Positions 23,541 through 36,687 of a stretch of 64,000 nucleotides of DNA are shown here, in pieces. Source of the stretch: Lumnitzera littorea. Its lineage: Eukaryota > Streptophyta > Magnoliopsida > Myrtales > Combretaceae. Each line of letters opens with the position of its first letter. Position 1 is the stretch's first letter. The notes under the pieces are model-generated. The model was not told the DNA's origin. It made no database searches and was given only the letters and a program-made list of their open reading frames with translations. The translations under genes and the position numbers were made by a program. The stretch lies in contig JAMXBB010000002.1 in assembly GCA_024138015.1 (NCBI GenBank), positions 14,927,330-14,991,329 on the forward strand, read 5' to 3'.

Positions 23541-26500
23541 TACTAATTCCCAAGTAATATGTATTTTCTCTGAGGATGTATAGCAAGAGATTGATGCTCA
23601 TTATTATTTTTCTTTTCTCTTTTTCCCTTTTTCTCAGCAAATTGATCTGAGTTGGCTGCAAAATGTTACTTTCACAAGGATTCATATCTTGGTTGTACAG
23701 TTTACATAGTGGGAAAAAGTAGTGTTTTTTACATCAAGGGTCATAGCTTTCTCTGTATTTTGTTGTGCTGTGTTGTGTTGCAATTTACCGCATCATCTCT
23801 AAGGTCAAGTCCTTTTCCTTGTCAGTCTCACTGTGGGACAACAGAAACAGATGCAAGTTGGCAACACTCCTTCACAATTATTATGTCATTATAATGCTCG
23901 GTACTATGGGCTGATTCTTGCTTCTTAGGAAATAATGGAATAGCCATTTCTTCTTACGAGTTTAATACTAACTAAACCCGAGACACTCGTTAAGTGAACC
24001 ATTAAGATAGACATGGCAATGCATTTGAGCTAAGTATGGTGTAATTTAGTGCCTCAGACGGTGAAGAGAATCTAGTTGTTGACCTGCCTGAATAAAATGG
24101 AAATATAACTGAGTTTGATGCTGGACACAACACATGTTGCTTGTAATTGCTGTTCATTTATCATTGACTCGAATATATAGTGTCTAGGTTGCTTTAATTG
24201 CTCTTTGACTTTCAATGGTTTGATGCTGGGCATAGATCTGAACAGCCCTGTCCCTTAATAGAGGATAAGAAAATGGGGTTAGGTAAAGTCTGAACTTGCA
24301 AGGATAGATTGAATATTCATATGCCAAGTATAGTTCATGAATTATACTAATGAAATGAAAAAAAAAAAAAAAAATCAACTTGCTGTCATCCTATTTGATA
24401 TGGTACTTGAGTCCTAATATTTTATGGTCCTTTGCCTTTAGCAAATAACTTTTGCAAAATGCTATACCTTTTGAGAAGTTTCATGGAGTAAGTAAGGTGT
24501 GTGTGAATAAATCCCAATGTAATGGAAAAACATTTAGGTATTTGATGAAATCTAAGGTATTTAGAGCCTAGATGAGGATGGAGGTGTTAATAATCATAGT
24601 AAGGCATGATTATCAGAATGGATGAACAACGTCACTAGGCATAGGGTGGCGAAGGCTAGTGCAAATGTGTTGTACCATTGGATACCTGCGATAGTGAACA
24701 AGACCAAAGCAAATGAGCTACATTGTAGGCGTTGCTTGGATGCATGAGTTAGTGTATTTAGTTGTGTAGATTCAAAGCAAGATGACAATTTGCTTAGTTT
24801 TTATCTTTAAACTACACGAGACTCCTGTATAGAAGAGTATTCAGGCAACAAAATGATTACAATATCAAATTAGAATGTCCTTGGCAATTTCATACTTTAT
24901 ATTTTTATGATGCCTAAGTTATATTTTATTATTAGTATTATAGTGTTGTTTCTTGTAACTATACACACACATACACACTACATATACATACATAAACACA
25001 AATACACATGTATATGCTGATATGTATATTGGACACATTAAGTGAGAGATGAGAAAATTTTATGAATTTTTTTAAAAGGAAAATAGTATTGTGCGATTGT
25101 AAGACCATTGTAATTACATTACATTGAATTGATTTATTTTTACCTATGGTTTTTCCTTCTTATTCATTTTGTGATTTCTAAGTAAATCTTATGCGATAAA
25201 TATATATATATTCTTCTTTACTTATTATATTTCTTATATTTATGTTTCCTAGGGTTGATACCATAATTTGTATCCTCTCCCAACAAGAAGCAACATATTT
25301 GCTAGATGACATTTATCTACTTAATTATGATTTTGATATATTCAAAGAATCGGGAACTAGTTTGATCACATCATCCGCAGTGATTCTGCCTGTCCTAACA
25401 CAAGAAATTTCCATACGTCTCCTATGTTCGAGAAGAATATATTGCAAGATTCCAAATTGAATAAATTTAGCCGACCACACTTAATTTATCATCTAAATTA
25501 CAAAATTGAGTTGATGTTTCTCCTAACTACAATGATAAAATCCAATAATATTAATATGTTTTAACATTATCATGTACTCATTCCAAATTAATTGGGAAGA
25601 GTACTATTATGGATTTATTTTTTGGGTAATTACATAACAACTTGAGAATATGAAGATTTAAATTTAATCTATTATATTAGAATATAGGTATATAATCTTA
25701 ATATACTATTATCGATTTAAAAATAATTATTTTTTAGCAATCGGTAATTATCATATAACCAATATAGAAGTGTCCTCACGATTCATAAGTGTTTATTTGA
25801 TTCAAGAAAAAGATGTTTTCCCAACCAATTATTAATACCCCACATGACCGTTTCTAACAATCGAATATTCGTACACGGTACACCAAGTATGCGGCTTCAC
25901 TGACCCTACCGTCTAACTAAACGTGTAATTGAGGGAATTTGTTGCCATGGGCAGCACCAAAGTTCTTAGGGTTTTGGTGCAAATGTAACTTCAAGTAGCA
26001 TGTATATTAATTACTTTGTTTCACTCTAGGGCATGATGAGTCAATGCTTTTTGTCTTTTTCCTATCCTTGATCTCACGAAGAATGTGAATTTTCACCTTA
26101 TAGATATGGCCCAAGTATGGGCCGAAGAATTTCATGTGGGAAATGGAGGGATGGAGATAATGGAAAATACACCTTGATGATGAAAGGATCACAGTATCCA
26201 TGTCTTACTATGATTCCCTTTCTCTCAAAAAGGTTTCGATTATATTAATAGATCATACATATTAATTAATAATGTACTAGTATTAGTAAAATTAGGACAC
26301 ATGATGATAATATTTCTAAATGTGATGATAGTCTTTGAAAAATTGCATACTATCACCATTATATATTAAAATGTCCAATGTTGTCAAACTCAATGCGGGT
26401 GGTTGATTCGAATATGTGAAATGATTAAGGGTTAATAAGAAGAATCAGGTTCAACTGAGGTTAAATCAAGATTGTACTAAACTAGTTTTATGGCCAAGTT

Positions 26501-29453
26501 ATTACTTTTTGGTTAAAATTGTAGAGAGTAAAATTACCGTATTGAGATATTGGATGAAGCCTGTTACTTACTTGAGTTTGACTCATTAGACTAGATGATA
26601 GGATTTAAGCAATCCTATCAATTATCGAGATGACTCACGAAGATTTAGTTTTTTAGGTTAAGAATATGGATTGTTGGACTAATTTATCCATCTCTTACTT
26701 TTCTCAAGGTTTATGCACACATGAAGAAAGCTCTTGGATTTGGGCCCGTAGCAAGTTCATTAGAATAACTTTGAATTCAACATACTCTATCTCATTTATT
26801 GATGTCCCTATTACTTTGACAAATGCCACTATAGCCTAAGAGTTTATAAATATTTAGCCATTCTCCTTATTTGGTACAATTCTAGAAATAAGAGAAAGTA
26901 GAAATGGTGTCTCATTGTACAATATTTACTCTAAAAAACCAAAGAAATAATTTAAGTAGGCTCCAACATGAATAGCTGAAGAATTGAAAGGTTGATGATC
27001 AATGTTTCTAAAACTCTCTTATCTATCACTTGTGCATTCGAAACATTGAGATTTCCTATTTTTTTTTTTCTTTTTGTTATTCTCTCCTAATCATCTTACT
27101 AAGTGTGATCTCCTAATTATTACTTTGAGGCTACATGTAATACAAGACTTGTGTGACTTGTATATGACAACTTTAGTCAAAAGCCTACTTCTACAATATT
27201 ATATTAATCTACTATCCATCTAAGTAATTTGATCAATGACTGAAATAATTTCTAATATTTCTAGTTATAATGTTGATCATATGATGCACTCTCGACTCAT
27301 TGTAGATAAGCAATTCATAAATAAATTCATTGATTTATTTACATCTCAAATCTAAATTAAATGTGTTTGAGTGAATATTTGTATGAAAATTCCCATGAAT
27401 TGGATCGCAACGTAACGAATCACTCAAATTGTATATAATTCTCTTTCTAACAATAAAATTAGGGCTAAGACTATCCATTATTTAATATGGCACTATGGGT
27501 TGAATTATCACAAAGTATTATCTAATAGGTCATGTGACACATATTAGAACACACCTCCAATTTATCATAATCTTTTATACCATATGAATTTGGAGGTAAC
27601 TGAAAATTCACCCCCTAAACTAATAAGGGTGCAATCACTTCCTTTAACTTAATTGAGGTTTTCGCAATTCGGGTAATACTAAGTGGCAAACATATTGTGA
27701 TATTAGTTTATTTAAAAATTGTTGAGTCTTAATAAATCCTCAATCAAGATGATTAAAATATAAACCTGATACTCCCTCTTTTTTTTTTTTTTTATTTATC
27801 ACATTAATTAATATCCACATTCCTTACTGATTTGAACCTGAGTCCCTCCTCATTTAAATTTGTTTATGTGGATTGGATGCGGTTTATTTGGACTTTAATT
27901 TCTTAGGATGAGCTATCTATACTACACATAAGATAACCTTATGGATCTGGATCTGTATAAATTACATTTATATTAGAATTTTTCTCGATATTGTCTGTAT
28001 ATTGAAGGGCTATAAGTGTCTTTTTGGTAATTTACCCCTTAGTATACATTAAAAACTTATGCTTGTTTTTCTTCCGTTGTTAACACCGCTTTTCAACTAT
28101 TACATCAGACATATCAAATAAACCACTTAAGATAGTCATCTTGGAGTGCACAAAATGTACATATTGCGTTTTATATATAATATTTTATAGATACTTTATT
28201 TTAGTATTGTTTGTTTACCAAACGCTTTACTTGTAGTCAAACGAGCATAATAGATATAAGTCTTTCGTTGCATCTCATGTACGTTAAGGCATGAAAACAC
28301 GAAGCAAGGAAGACAATAATAATTGCATGCACATTTTATGAAGTTTGACAAATACAATGATAAAAATCAAATCAATGAAGTACGTGAGTTTTAAGGCAGC
28401 TCGTTTTCCTAACTTTTAGGTCTTGTTTTGGTCGAAGCATCTTGATCTTACTAATGGGTTTCATCAAAGAGTAGGTTTCATGAAACCACTTCCCCAAAAA
28501 ATGAGAGAATTAGATAGATACCTTAGAAACCATTTACTTATATAAATATCTTTATTCAGCTTATGATATGTAGCAATTTCTTTTAAAAATTATGTCTGCT
28601 TTTGTATCTCTCACAAATATAATATTAAAATTTAGATGCATGTCATAAATTGAACAAAAGTGTTTGTAACATTATTTATTTAATTATTTATTAGTACCAT
28701 TGAATAAAATTTTGATTCATGAAAATATAATTGATATTTTTCAAAAAATACATTGCTAGATTTACATATATCAAAATTTTACGGATATTTACATTCTACT
28801 CATTAATTTACAACACATTTTAGTATAATTGAATTATTTTCTAACGCAACATTAGTTACACGGACTTTCTATCATTTTCTCCACGAATGAGGAAACCAAA
28901 TGGCAAATGCTATAAGTCGTTCTCTTTCCTTAAACGCTACTCTTCTTCATGTTTTCCCCTTCCTAGGTTATTTATTATAGACAAGGTCTAGTTAATTATA
29001 GTTTCGAAAAACAAACGTGTGGCCTGACACTGAAAAACATCCAAGAATAAATAGCGGAGATATATTGTTTTCAATTCTTGAAAATATTTTTCTAAGTTTT
29101 GTACTTCAATATATTTAATTCTCCGCGTTGGCGTTTCTTTGTTACTAACAATAACGTAATAGCTATGGAAGCTTTAAGCCGAAGGAATGGATCATGGACC
29201 AATTTGACCATGGACTCGTTAAGGATTTAAATACACGAGAGAGAGAGAAATAGGGGTTGCTAGCGAATGCTGACAATCGAAAAAGTAGAAGGCCTTGGAC
29301 TTAAGTTTAATTTCTATAAAATACTTGAGTATTGAGATATATACCTATCCGAAATACATTTGTTTGAAAATTAAAAATATTGCTCTTATATTTATATATA
29401 CACACACATAATATACATACATATATACATACACACATATATGGAAAAGTAAT
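23541..29453. other. Intergenic region between the NPH3 gene and copia B
   Basis: The first few hundred bases are probably 3' untranslated sequence of the NPH3 gene. The rest is AT-rich with only short frames that match no family I know. There are A/T homopolymers (24359-24374, 27061-27070 and 27779-27793), CA/TA microsatellites (24960-25020 and 29393-29443) and a GAGAGA run (29238-29249). No tRNA, snRNA or transposon core was recognised. Confidence 0.45.
24091..24096 (+). terminator. Candidate polyadenylation signal of the NPH3 gene
   Basis: AATAAA occurs 550 bases after the stop codon, the first perfect copy I noticed on this strand downstream. Plant poly(A) signals are loose and nearer AT-rich variants could be used instead. 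Confidence 0.25.
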
Positions 29454-29744
29454 TGTAGAAATATAAAGTATAGTTTGTTATATAGAGTTAGTAGTAGAGT
29501 ATAGTTTGTTTCCATATAGTTAGTTAGTTTAATACTTGGCACATGTACATAGACAAGTATAAATAGTAGGCTTATAATTACACTTAATTATTGAATGAGT
29601 TTCATACACTTTCTTCTCGACTGTCCATTCTCTCTTTCTTTATCCAGTAGCTTCGAACTCTTATGCTCACATAGTCTACCTTACTAAGTTTGCTAGAGAT
29701 CATTTGTTTTCTACACAATCGGAGTAGGATACTCAATCTTCACA
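29454..29744 (+). repeat. 5' LTR of copia element B
   Basis: It starts TGTAGAAATATAAAG and ends CTCAATCTTCACA, immediately before the primer binding site. Its last ~230 bases match 48068-48299 closely, including TAAATAGTAGGCTT and GCTCACATAGTCTACCTTA. The first ~60 bases of the matching 3' copy are missing in the gap. Confidence 0.85.
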
Positions 29745-29760
29745 TGGCATCAAAGATCAG
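29745..29760 (+). other. Primer binding site of element B
   Basis: TGGCATCAAAGATCAG follows the LTR terminal CA directly and resembles TGGTATCAGAGC, the initiator tRNA-Met complement used by many copia elements, with two or three changes. Confidence 0.7.
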
Positions 29761-29778
29761 TTCAAGTAATATCTTTGC

Positions 29779-30501
29779 TTGATTAACTCTAAAAGTGTGT
29801 GTAGTATAAAAGATTCCGTAGAAAACACTATAGGTGGTACTTTGGTAAGAACGGTGGTAGGAAATTCTGTGATAGATCCTTCAATTTTAGTTCCATTCTT
29901 CTTATCCAATTTAGATAACCCTAACATGGCAATCAAAACCTTAATATTCAATGGAAACAATTTTCTTAGCTAGAGTTAGTTGATTAAGTTAGGGCTTGGT
30001 GTGAAATTAAAATTAGCATTAATAGATGATTCTGTAACTAAGCCTAGTAATGATTCACTTGATCTAATGTGATGGTTATGGTGTGACTATATGTTGCATT
30101 GTTGGATATTAAACTTAATGAATTCTAAAATTGCTTAGAGTTTTATATATGCATAATTGGCTCAACAATTATGGAAGGAAGTAGTTAAATAGTTTGACGT
30201 TTCTAATGGTCCTTTAGTGTTTCAATTACAATATGAAATTTGTAATCTCAAACAGAATAATAAGTGTTAATGCCTATTATTGCAAGTTTAAGAAGTGTTG
30301 GAATGAGTTACAGCAAGTGCAGTCTTATCTGCATTGTATTTGTGGTTCTATGGATGTGTGTGCTTGTAATTTATGAGAAAAATTACATGAGTTGGAATCA
30401 CAAACACGTTTAATAAAGTTTCTTATAGGGCTTAATGAGCTATATGATAATGTTCGCAATCAAATTTTGTCGATAGATCCCATGCCTTCAATTAGTAAGG
30501 C
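29779..30501 (+). pseudogene. Copia B gag, N-terminal part
   Basis: The first frame ends with PNMAIKTLIFNGNNFLS and then a stop (S-W expected). Further pieces of gag follow in shifted frames: ELQQVQSYLHCICGSMD, a stop, then EKLHELESQTRLIKFLIGLN and ELYDNVRNQILSIDPMPSIS. These are the standard blocks of copia gag, the capsid-like protein that packages element RNA. The sequence is cut inside SISKA by element G. The remaining gag with the zinc knuckle is at 43811-44182. At least two stops and one shift make it non-functional. Confidence 0.8.
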
Positions 30502-31029
30502 TAATGCATCTCCGGGGTTAGATACACGGAGAAAGTACCACAACGAGGTGAACTGAAAAGAACAAAAAAAAGCTAGTAAAGTCTAGGCAGCTATCGAATG
30601 GATATGACACACTACGTGATCTTACTCGGCCTACAATCCATCAAATATGATATGCCGATCCGAATTGAAGGATCACTCGCTACTGCTCCTTGCTAAAAAG
30701 AATAGATAAAAGTTGAGAGTTAACGAGAACACTAAGGTTACTCAAAGAGAATAATTCTGTATTAAAAGTTGATAATCGTCTACGTACAAGGAAAGTAGGG
30801 GTTTATATACTTGCCCATTAGGATTATTTTACACGTATGAAAAGAGAAAAATATATTTTACAATTACGTTACATTAATCATGCTAAAAAAGGAGTAAAAA
30901 AGGACAAAGAATATTTAGTATGAGAAGGAAAGAATCATTTTAGAATGTTATGTCAAAAGGCATATGTCACTTGATGGCTGTAAGTTAGGAGTATGATACA
31001 ACATAGGCAAAAATAGGAAGTACTGGTAG

Positions 31030-33361
31030 TCTCATGACCCTACAGGGGGCCTAGTAGGATTACCTAAAATTTTCATATCATGTGTGCACCCATGATTGCA
31101 AGTTAGAGAGTGCAAGATTCTAAATAATGAGTCACTAAAGTTTTTATTTAATTAACTTACGATCTCATATATGTGACTATAGATATCCGATAAGCCACAG
31201 TCCAACAGAACCGCAGAGAATCAGTATCCCCTACCAAATAATAAGATTAGGTAGAAAAGTTCTCAAACTCAAACTTACTAAAGTCACAAAATTTAAATAT
31301 AAAATATAAGAATTCCAAAGAACCATATAGTCTGTCCTTAAAGTCTAACTTCTATGCATCTCATCTCGATGTTGGCACTCAACTCTCAGTTCTTATCCCA
31401 TGCCCGATTATCTAACAACCTGCAAAAGAAAACTATTGGAGAGTAAGCTACAGAAGCTTAGTGAGTTAACCCTCGTACTATACCAACAAACAAGTTATCA
31501 AACAGTTTATTAACAAACATATGAATGCATGAACAAGCAGTATGCCAAACAATATATATGCAGTTGATCGGTACTGCATATAACATCAGAATTTAACGCC
31601 CTCCGATGTAAAGGTTGGAGATACATTGGCACCAATCACAACCGGGCTCTAGCACCTGGGTTTTTACCCTCATATTATTATATAGGAATTCCCTGTTTCA
31701 TAGAACAGGTTTCTGCTTCCATCAGTCAATAGTATACAAATAACTAGGTCTAGCGGTGAATGGGCTCACGCAGTCTACGCTCACACTCTACAGCGGTGGT
31801 TTCTAGACGCGACCCTCAGCCACCCACGGTTAGCGTCTCCGGCGCCAATAAAACCCGCGAGCCAAGGGTAGGGTCTTGTTGTACCAATGCTCCTGCACTG
31901 TACTAATCAAATCATGTGAGAATCCATCCCTTCCAAGGCTCTTCATTACCAACCATGTGAGGTGACGGCCGGAACATTATATGTAATGCTCGTAATCTAT
32001 GCATGTTCCGTTTAATTTTTGCTTGGTTGAATATGATTAAGTCAATTTATGAGGTGGTCAAACATTAGCAACAAATCATCCAAATAATGCAACAACTAAT
32101 TATATAATCACATTTAACAGTATTTTGTACAGTAATCAATCAATAGCAGTTACATGCATAACTCGAATCCCATGCATCAAGTTATTAATCTTTAATTCAT
32201 GTGCACTAACTACAAGTACAAAATAAGTATAGAGTCATCGGGAGTACTCACTTGGTCATAAATGATGTCAGGGATTATATTAGTCCAAGAGTAAGTCGGT
32301 CTCGATCTCAAGATTACCTAACATTAAGGAAATATGGAAAGTAATAAGTTTGGGAATAACTAATCTAGTATGCTAAATTGTACTATTTACTTAAATCGAT
32401 ATTGACTTACGTGCAATCATCGATTCGAGTTTTTTATCGAATCGTGTATAACTTTTTCGTTTTAGCTCGGATCGTTATGAACTTATAGTCCATTTTGATC
32501 GTTTTCGAGCGTATTTTCTCGTAACGAGGTCCGTTTTGGACGTTGTGACTCGTAACTTAAATTGTAATACAAAAATATCACAAAAATTATTATTTAAATT
32601 TAAAAATTATAAAATATTGATTTTCGCTTTTTCTTAACATATTTATAANNNNNNNNNNNNNNNNNNNNNNNNNNNNNNNNNNNNNNNNNNNNNNNNNNNN
32701 NNNNNNNNNNNNNNNNNNNNNNNNNNNNNNNNNNNNNNNNNNNNNNNNNNNNNNNNNNNNNNNNNNNNNNNNNNNNNNNNNNNNNNNNNNNNNNNNNNNN
32801 NNNNNNNNNNNNNNNNNNNNNNNNNNNNNNNNNNNNNNNNNNNNNNNNNNNNNNNNNNNNNNNNNNNNNNNNNNNNNNNNNNNNNNNNNNNNNNNNNNNN
32901 NNNNNNNNNNNNNNNNNNNNNNNNNNNNNNNNNNNNNNNNNNNNNNNNNNNNNNNNNNNNTTACAATTATAATTTTTACAAGTTATTATGAAAATTTTAT
33001 TACAATGTCGTACAAATAGGCGATTTAGTCGAAAATTATATTCGACTATAATTTTATTGCTATTGTGTAATATTTAACTATTTTATAGGTTTACGTTTAT
33101 GATTTTAGAGGTTTACGTTTATGATTTTAGGGTCTCAAGAAATTTTGAGCTCAGTTTCGATTAATGATGCATAAACGAGTTTTAGGGTTTTAATAAGCGA
33201 TTTAGGGTTTCGATAATTCCTTAAGGTTTTTACTATTTATAATATATTTGGATTTATAATTTATTAAATTGTTATCTTACTCGGCTTTGATAACTCTCCA
33301 AGTCATCTATAGTCTTAGGGTTCAATTCTTCTCTTAAATAGCTAAATTTGCGAGGTTTACA
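31030..33361. mobile_element. Solo-LTR-like insertion within the 3' LTR of G
   Basis: The insert begins TCTCATGACCCTACAGG, probably a mutated TGTCATGACCC-type start, and ends CGAGGTTTACA. Flanks are GGTAG (31025-31029) and GGTCG (33362-33366), a 5-bp duplication with one mismatch. It contains no pol domain and its layout resembles 39341-42444: a short CAGTAAGT/TTAGTGAGTT box, a GC-richer part, then AT-rich sequence. Long LTRs that start TGTCACGACCC are known in Tekay/Del-type chromoviruses, so I infer a solo LTR. An assembly gap at 32649-32960 hides part of it. The left boundary is less certain than the right. Confidence 0.55.
32649..32960. other. Assembly gap (312 N)
   Basis: A run of N lies within the solo-LTR-like insertion; the true length may differ. 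Confidence 0.99.
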
Positions 33362-33561
33362 GGTCGATGCCAATCAGTTTGGTTAGGAAGTCAGTTAAAT
33401 TAGAGTCAGGCACCAATGGTTGGGTAGGAGGTCTGATTGGGATAAGAGTCTTCATCTCGACTATAGCTTAGAGCTAGTATTTTTTGTATAAGCTCTTGAT
33501 GTCCTCTAGCTCAGCTTCTTGTGATTGGTCTAAAGGGTTGATTCTTACATCTACTTGAAGG

Positions 33562-34679
33562 TCGAAAACATTTGTCCTCAAATCTAAAGTGGTTTCTGCT
33601 CATTCTTCTAGGGCGCTTGTAGGGTTTTCTTCGGTTAGTTGGTGAGGAATTAGATTGGACACATTGAAGGCAAAGGAGACATCATAGTCATTAGGCAACG
33701 TGATATGGTAAGTGCTGCAGTTGATCTTCTTCAAGACTTTGAATAAGCCATCAGCTCAAGGAGTTAGTTTGCTTTGTCTTAAGTGTGGGAATCTTTCTCG
33801 GTTAAAGTGAATCCATACTAAGTGTCCTAGTTGGAAAGAAATAGTTTGGCAGCCTTGGTTATCAATCTTTTATTGTCTCTGATTGAACTTAGCAATCTTT
33901 CTTGTGACCGACTGTTGTAGCTCATGCAATTCTTGGGGTTGGTCTACTTCGGATTGACTTTCTTCAATAGTTGCTGGGGTGCTAATCATGTCTAGGGGAA
34001 TGGTAGGGTTAAGGCCATAGACGACCTTGAATGGGGTCTTCCCAATAGTGTTATGAATGGTTCGGTTGTAGGTGAACTCCATAACTAATAGGAACAGATC
34101 CCAATCCCTTAAGTTCTTTCCTACAATAGCTCTAAACAGATTGCCTAGTGTCCTATTCACGACTTCAGTCTGGTCATCAGTTTGAGGGTAGCTACTGGAG
34201 TTGAATATGAGTTTAGTTCTAAGTATTCTCCAATGAGTTTTCCAAAAATAGCTCAAGAATTTTGTGTCCCGATCTGAGACACTCGTTTTTGGTACTTTGT
34301 GTAGTCGGACAGTTTCTTATAAAAACAAATCAATAATATGTAAAGCATCGTTGGTCCGATGGCACAAAATGAAGTGCGCCATCTTGTTGAAGCGGTCCAC
34401 TATAATAAAGATAGATTCTTCTCCTCTAGGTGTCTAAGGTAACCCTAAGACAAAGTTCATGCTAAGGTCGGCCCATGGTAAGGTTGGCGTTGGTAGAGGC
34501 ATGTACTCTCCATGGGGTATTCTCTTCCCCTTAGTGCGTTTATACACTTCACAATGACAGACTACCTTATGGACATCTTTGGCTAAGCTTGGCCAGTAAA
34601 AATTCTCCTTCAATAGATTGGCTATTTTCACCTCCTCAAAATGGCCTAAAAGTCTACTGCTATGAGCTTCCTGGACCAC
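33562..34679 (-). pseudogene. Gypsy G integrase remnant
   Basis: Read leftwards, the zinc-binding part (SRLLGHFEEVKIANLLKEN, then FYWPSLAKDVHKVVCHC) is followed by ADLSMNFVLGLP, where the family normally has SMDFV. The first catalytic Asp is therefore Asn. Downstream come SSSYPQTDDQTEVVNRTLGN (the Q-T-x-x-Q-T-E block with the catalytic Glu), YNRTIHNTIGKTPFKVVYG and NPTIPLDMIS. The C-terminal part GPFKVLKKINCSTYHITLP can be traced to about 33650. I saw no chromodomain. The core between the two blocks, with the second Asp, is broken by stops and frameshifts. Confidence 0.8.
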
Positions 34680-34817
34680 TAGTTCTCATGTAGAGCAGTT
34701 TGGAATACATAATTTGTAGTCCTTGAACAAATAGCCATCCTTAAGATAATATCCTCCAATAACTACCTTCGCTCGGCATTGTTCAACAATGGGACCAAAG
34801 TGAGGGTCAATAGCATA

Positions 34818-35500
34818 TTACTCTGTGATGAGGGAGAATCCCAATAATTTTGCCTGCAAAGTGGTCGACAAAGTTTGCCGTTGTGACAGAGTGTCGGCAA
34901 CCACATTTGCACTCCCCTTCTTGTGCCGAATGATGTATGAGAACCCTTCCATGAATTCCAACCATTTGGCTTGTCTCTTTGAAAGCTTGATTTGACTCCT
35001 TGGATGCTTCAATGATTCGTGGTCAATGTAAATAACAAACTCTCATGGCAGCAGATGATATTGCCAAATAGTAAGGGCTTGGAAAAGGGAGTACAACTCT
35101 TTCTCATACATAGAATAGTTTAAGGCTAGGCTATTTAGTTTCTCATTATGGTAGGTGATAGGTTATCGTTCTTGCATCAGAACAGCACTAATTCCAACTC
35201 CTGATGCGTTACACTCCAGTTTGAAGGGCTTCTCTTTCTCATACATAGAATAGTTTAAGGCTGGCCTATTTGGTTTCTCATTATGGTAGGTGATAGGCTG
35301 TCATTCTTGCATCAGAACAGCACTAATTCTAACTCCTGATGCGTCACACTCCAGTTTGAAGGGCTTGTCAAAATCTGGTAGTGATAGGACAAGGGCTGAG
35401 GTGAGCTTTTCCTTGATTTCCTTGAAGCTTCACTCAACTTGATCGTTCTACCTGAACCCTTCATTCTTCTTTGTTAACTCGATCAATGAGGCGACTATTA
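34818..35500 (-). pseudogene. Gypsy G RNase H remnant with internal duplication
   Basis: The frame contains KHPRSQIKLSKRQAKWLEFM and then EGFSYIIRHKKGSANVVADTLSQR, the C-terminal gypsy RNase H block (usually R-Q-x-R-W and N-x-V-A-D-A-L-S-R). The upstream part encodes the D-A-S-x-x-G-I-G-A-V-L segment twice, because 35097-35231 is repeated in tandem at 35232-35366. The period is 135 bases, a multiple of three. Together with stops, this destroys the fold. Confidence 0.75.
35097..35366. repeat. 135-bp tandem duplication in gypsy RNase H
   Basis: TTCTCATACATAGAATAG occurs at 35101 and 35236, and the following ~130 bases match with only a few differences. The second copy is followed directly by the normal continuation of the domain. 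Confidence 0.9.
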
Positions 35501-36240
35501 TACTAAAGTTTTTAGTAAAATCACCTATAGAAAGAAGCTAGGCTATGGAAACTTTGGACCTCAATGATATTCTTTGGCATCAGCCATTCTAGAACAGTTC
35601 GAATCTTTTTCTCATTTGCTCAGATTCCTTCCCCTAGGAATATCACTTCTCTCTGGTAGAACATTCATTTCATTACATTCTCATACAACTTCTCAGTTTG
35701 CAAAATATCAAATACTTCATGAAGATGATGAACATAGTCATTTAGGTCGGTACTATATACCAGTATGTCATTAAAATATATGACCACATATCTTCCGATG
35801 AGAGGGCACATCACATGGTTCATTAAACTCATGAATGTACTCGACACGTTAGTAAGTCCGAACGGCATAACCAACCATTCGTAGAGTTCATACATAGTCT
35901 TAAAGGCAGTCTTCTACTCATCCCCCAGTCTCATACGAATCAGATGATAGCCACTTTGCAGATCAATCTTTAAAAATATCTTTACACCATGAAGCTCATC
36001 TAACATGTCATCGAGCCTTGGTATCGGGTGGTTGTCGATGTATATGTACCATGATCTATCCTTCTTCAGGACAAGTAGAGCTAGTATAGTATAAGGGCTT
36101 ATGCTTTCCTTCACATATCTTCGTTTAATGAGCTCGTCCACTTGTCTTTTCAACACGATAGCTTGCTTAGGGTTCATCCTGTATGCAGGTTGGTTTGGCA
36201 GGGTAACACCTAGTTGCAGATCAATATAGTGCTCTATGCT
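35500..36240 (-). pseudogene. Gypsy G reverse transcriptase remnant
   Basis: The blocks MNPKQAIVLKRQVDELIKRR, VKESISPYTILALLVLKKD, LKIDLQSGYHLIRM, EWLVMPFGLTNVSSTFMSLM and VIYFNDILVYS are the ordered motifs of Ty3/gypsy reverse transcriptase. The first catalytic Asp (KIDLQSGYH) is kept. The second motif, normally F-D-D, reads F-N-D, so one of the paired metal-binding Asp residues is lost. A stop separates GDE from KTAFKT-like sequence at about 35910. It lies between protease (36688-37038) and RNase H in the expected order. Confidence 0.85.
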
Positions 36241-36687
36241 TTAGATTGGTGGCAGTCTTTTAGGCAGTTCTTCTAGAAACAGGTTAGAGAACTCATTTAG
36301 TAATCTTCAGATTTCTTCTGGGACATTTTGTAACTCCTTTATCTCCATGAGTCTCCTAATCAACAGGAACATGGGTTCATCAGCCTTCTCAGTAGATCAA
36401 AGCTTCTTTCGGCTCATCACCAAAGCTTTCTTCTTACTAGCTCGAGTATTCACTTGTGACTGGGTTAAGGGTTACAACACAATCTTCCTTCCATCCTTGA
36501 TAAAGGCATAGGTGTTCTTATACTCGTTGTGAGTGATACGTCGGTCGAACAACTAAGGTCATCCAAGCAGTAGATGTGAAGCTCCCATATAGACGACATC
36601 ACATACTACTTCATCCTTATAAATGTTCCTAACACTGAACGATACGATCACCTGTTCAGTTACATGCAAAGCACCCTTATCATGAAG

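Larger units (their letters stand above)
30502..33549 (-). repeat. 3' LTR of gypsy element G, interrupted
   Basis: The part at 30502-31029 matches 42987 onwards (starting TAATGC and CTCCGGGGTTAGATACACGG against CTCTGAAGTTAGATATACAG). The part at 33362-33549 matches the last part of the right LTR (CAATCAGTTTGGTTAGGAAG). Between them is a separate insertion. This copy also lacks about 25 bases at the insertion point and about 90 bases further on that the 5' LTR has. Confidence 0.8.
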
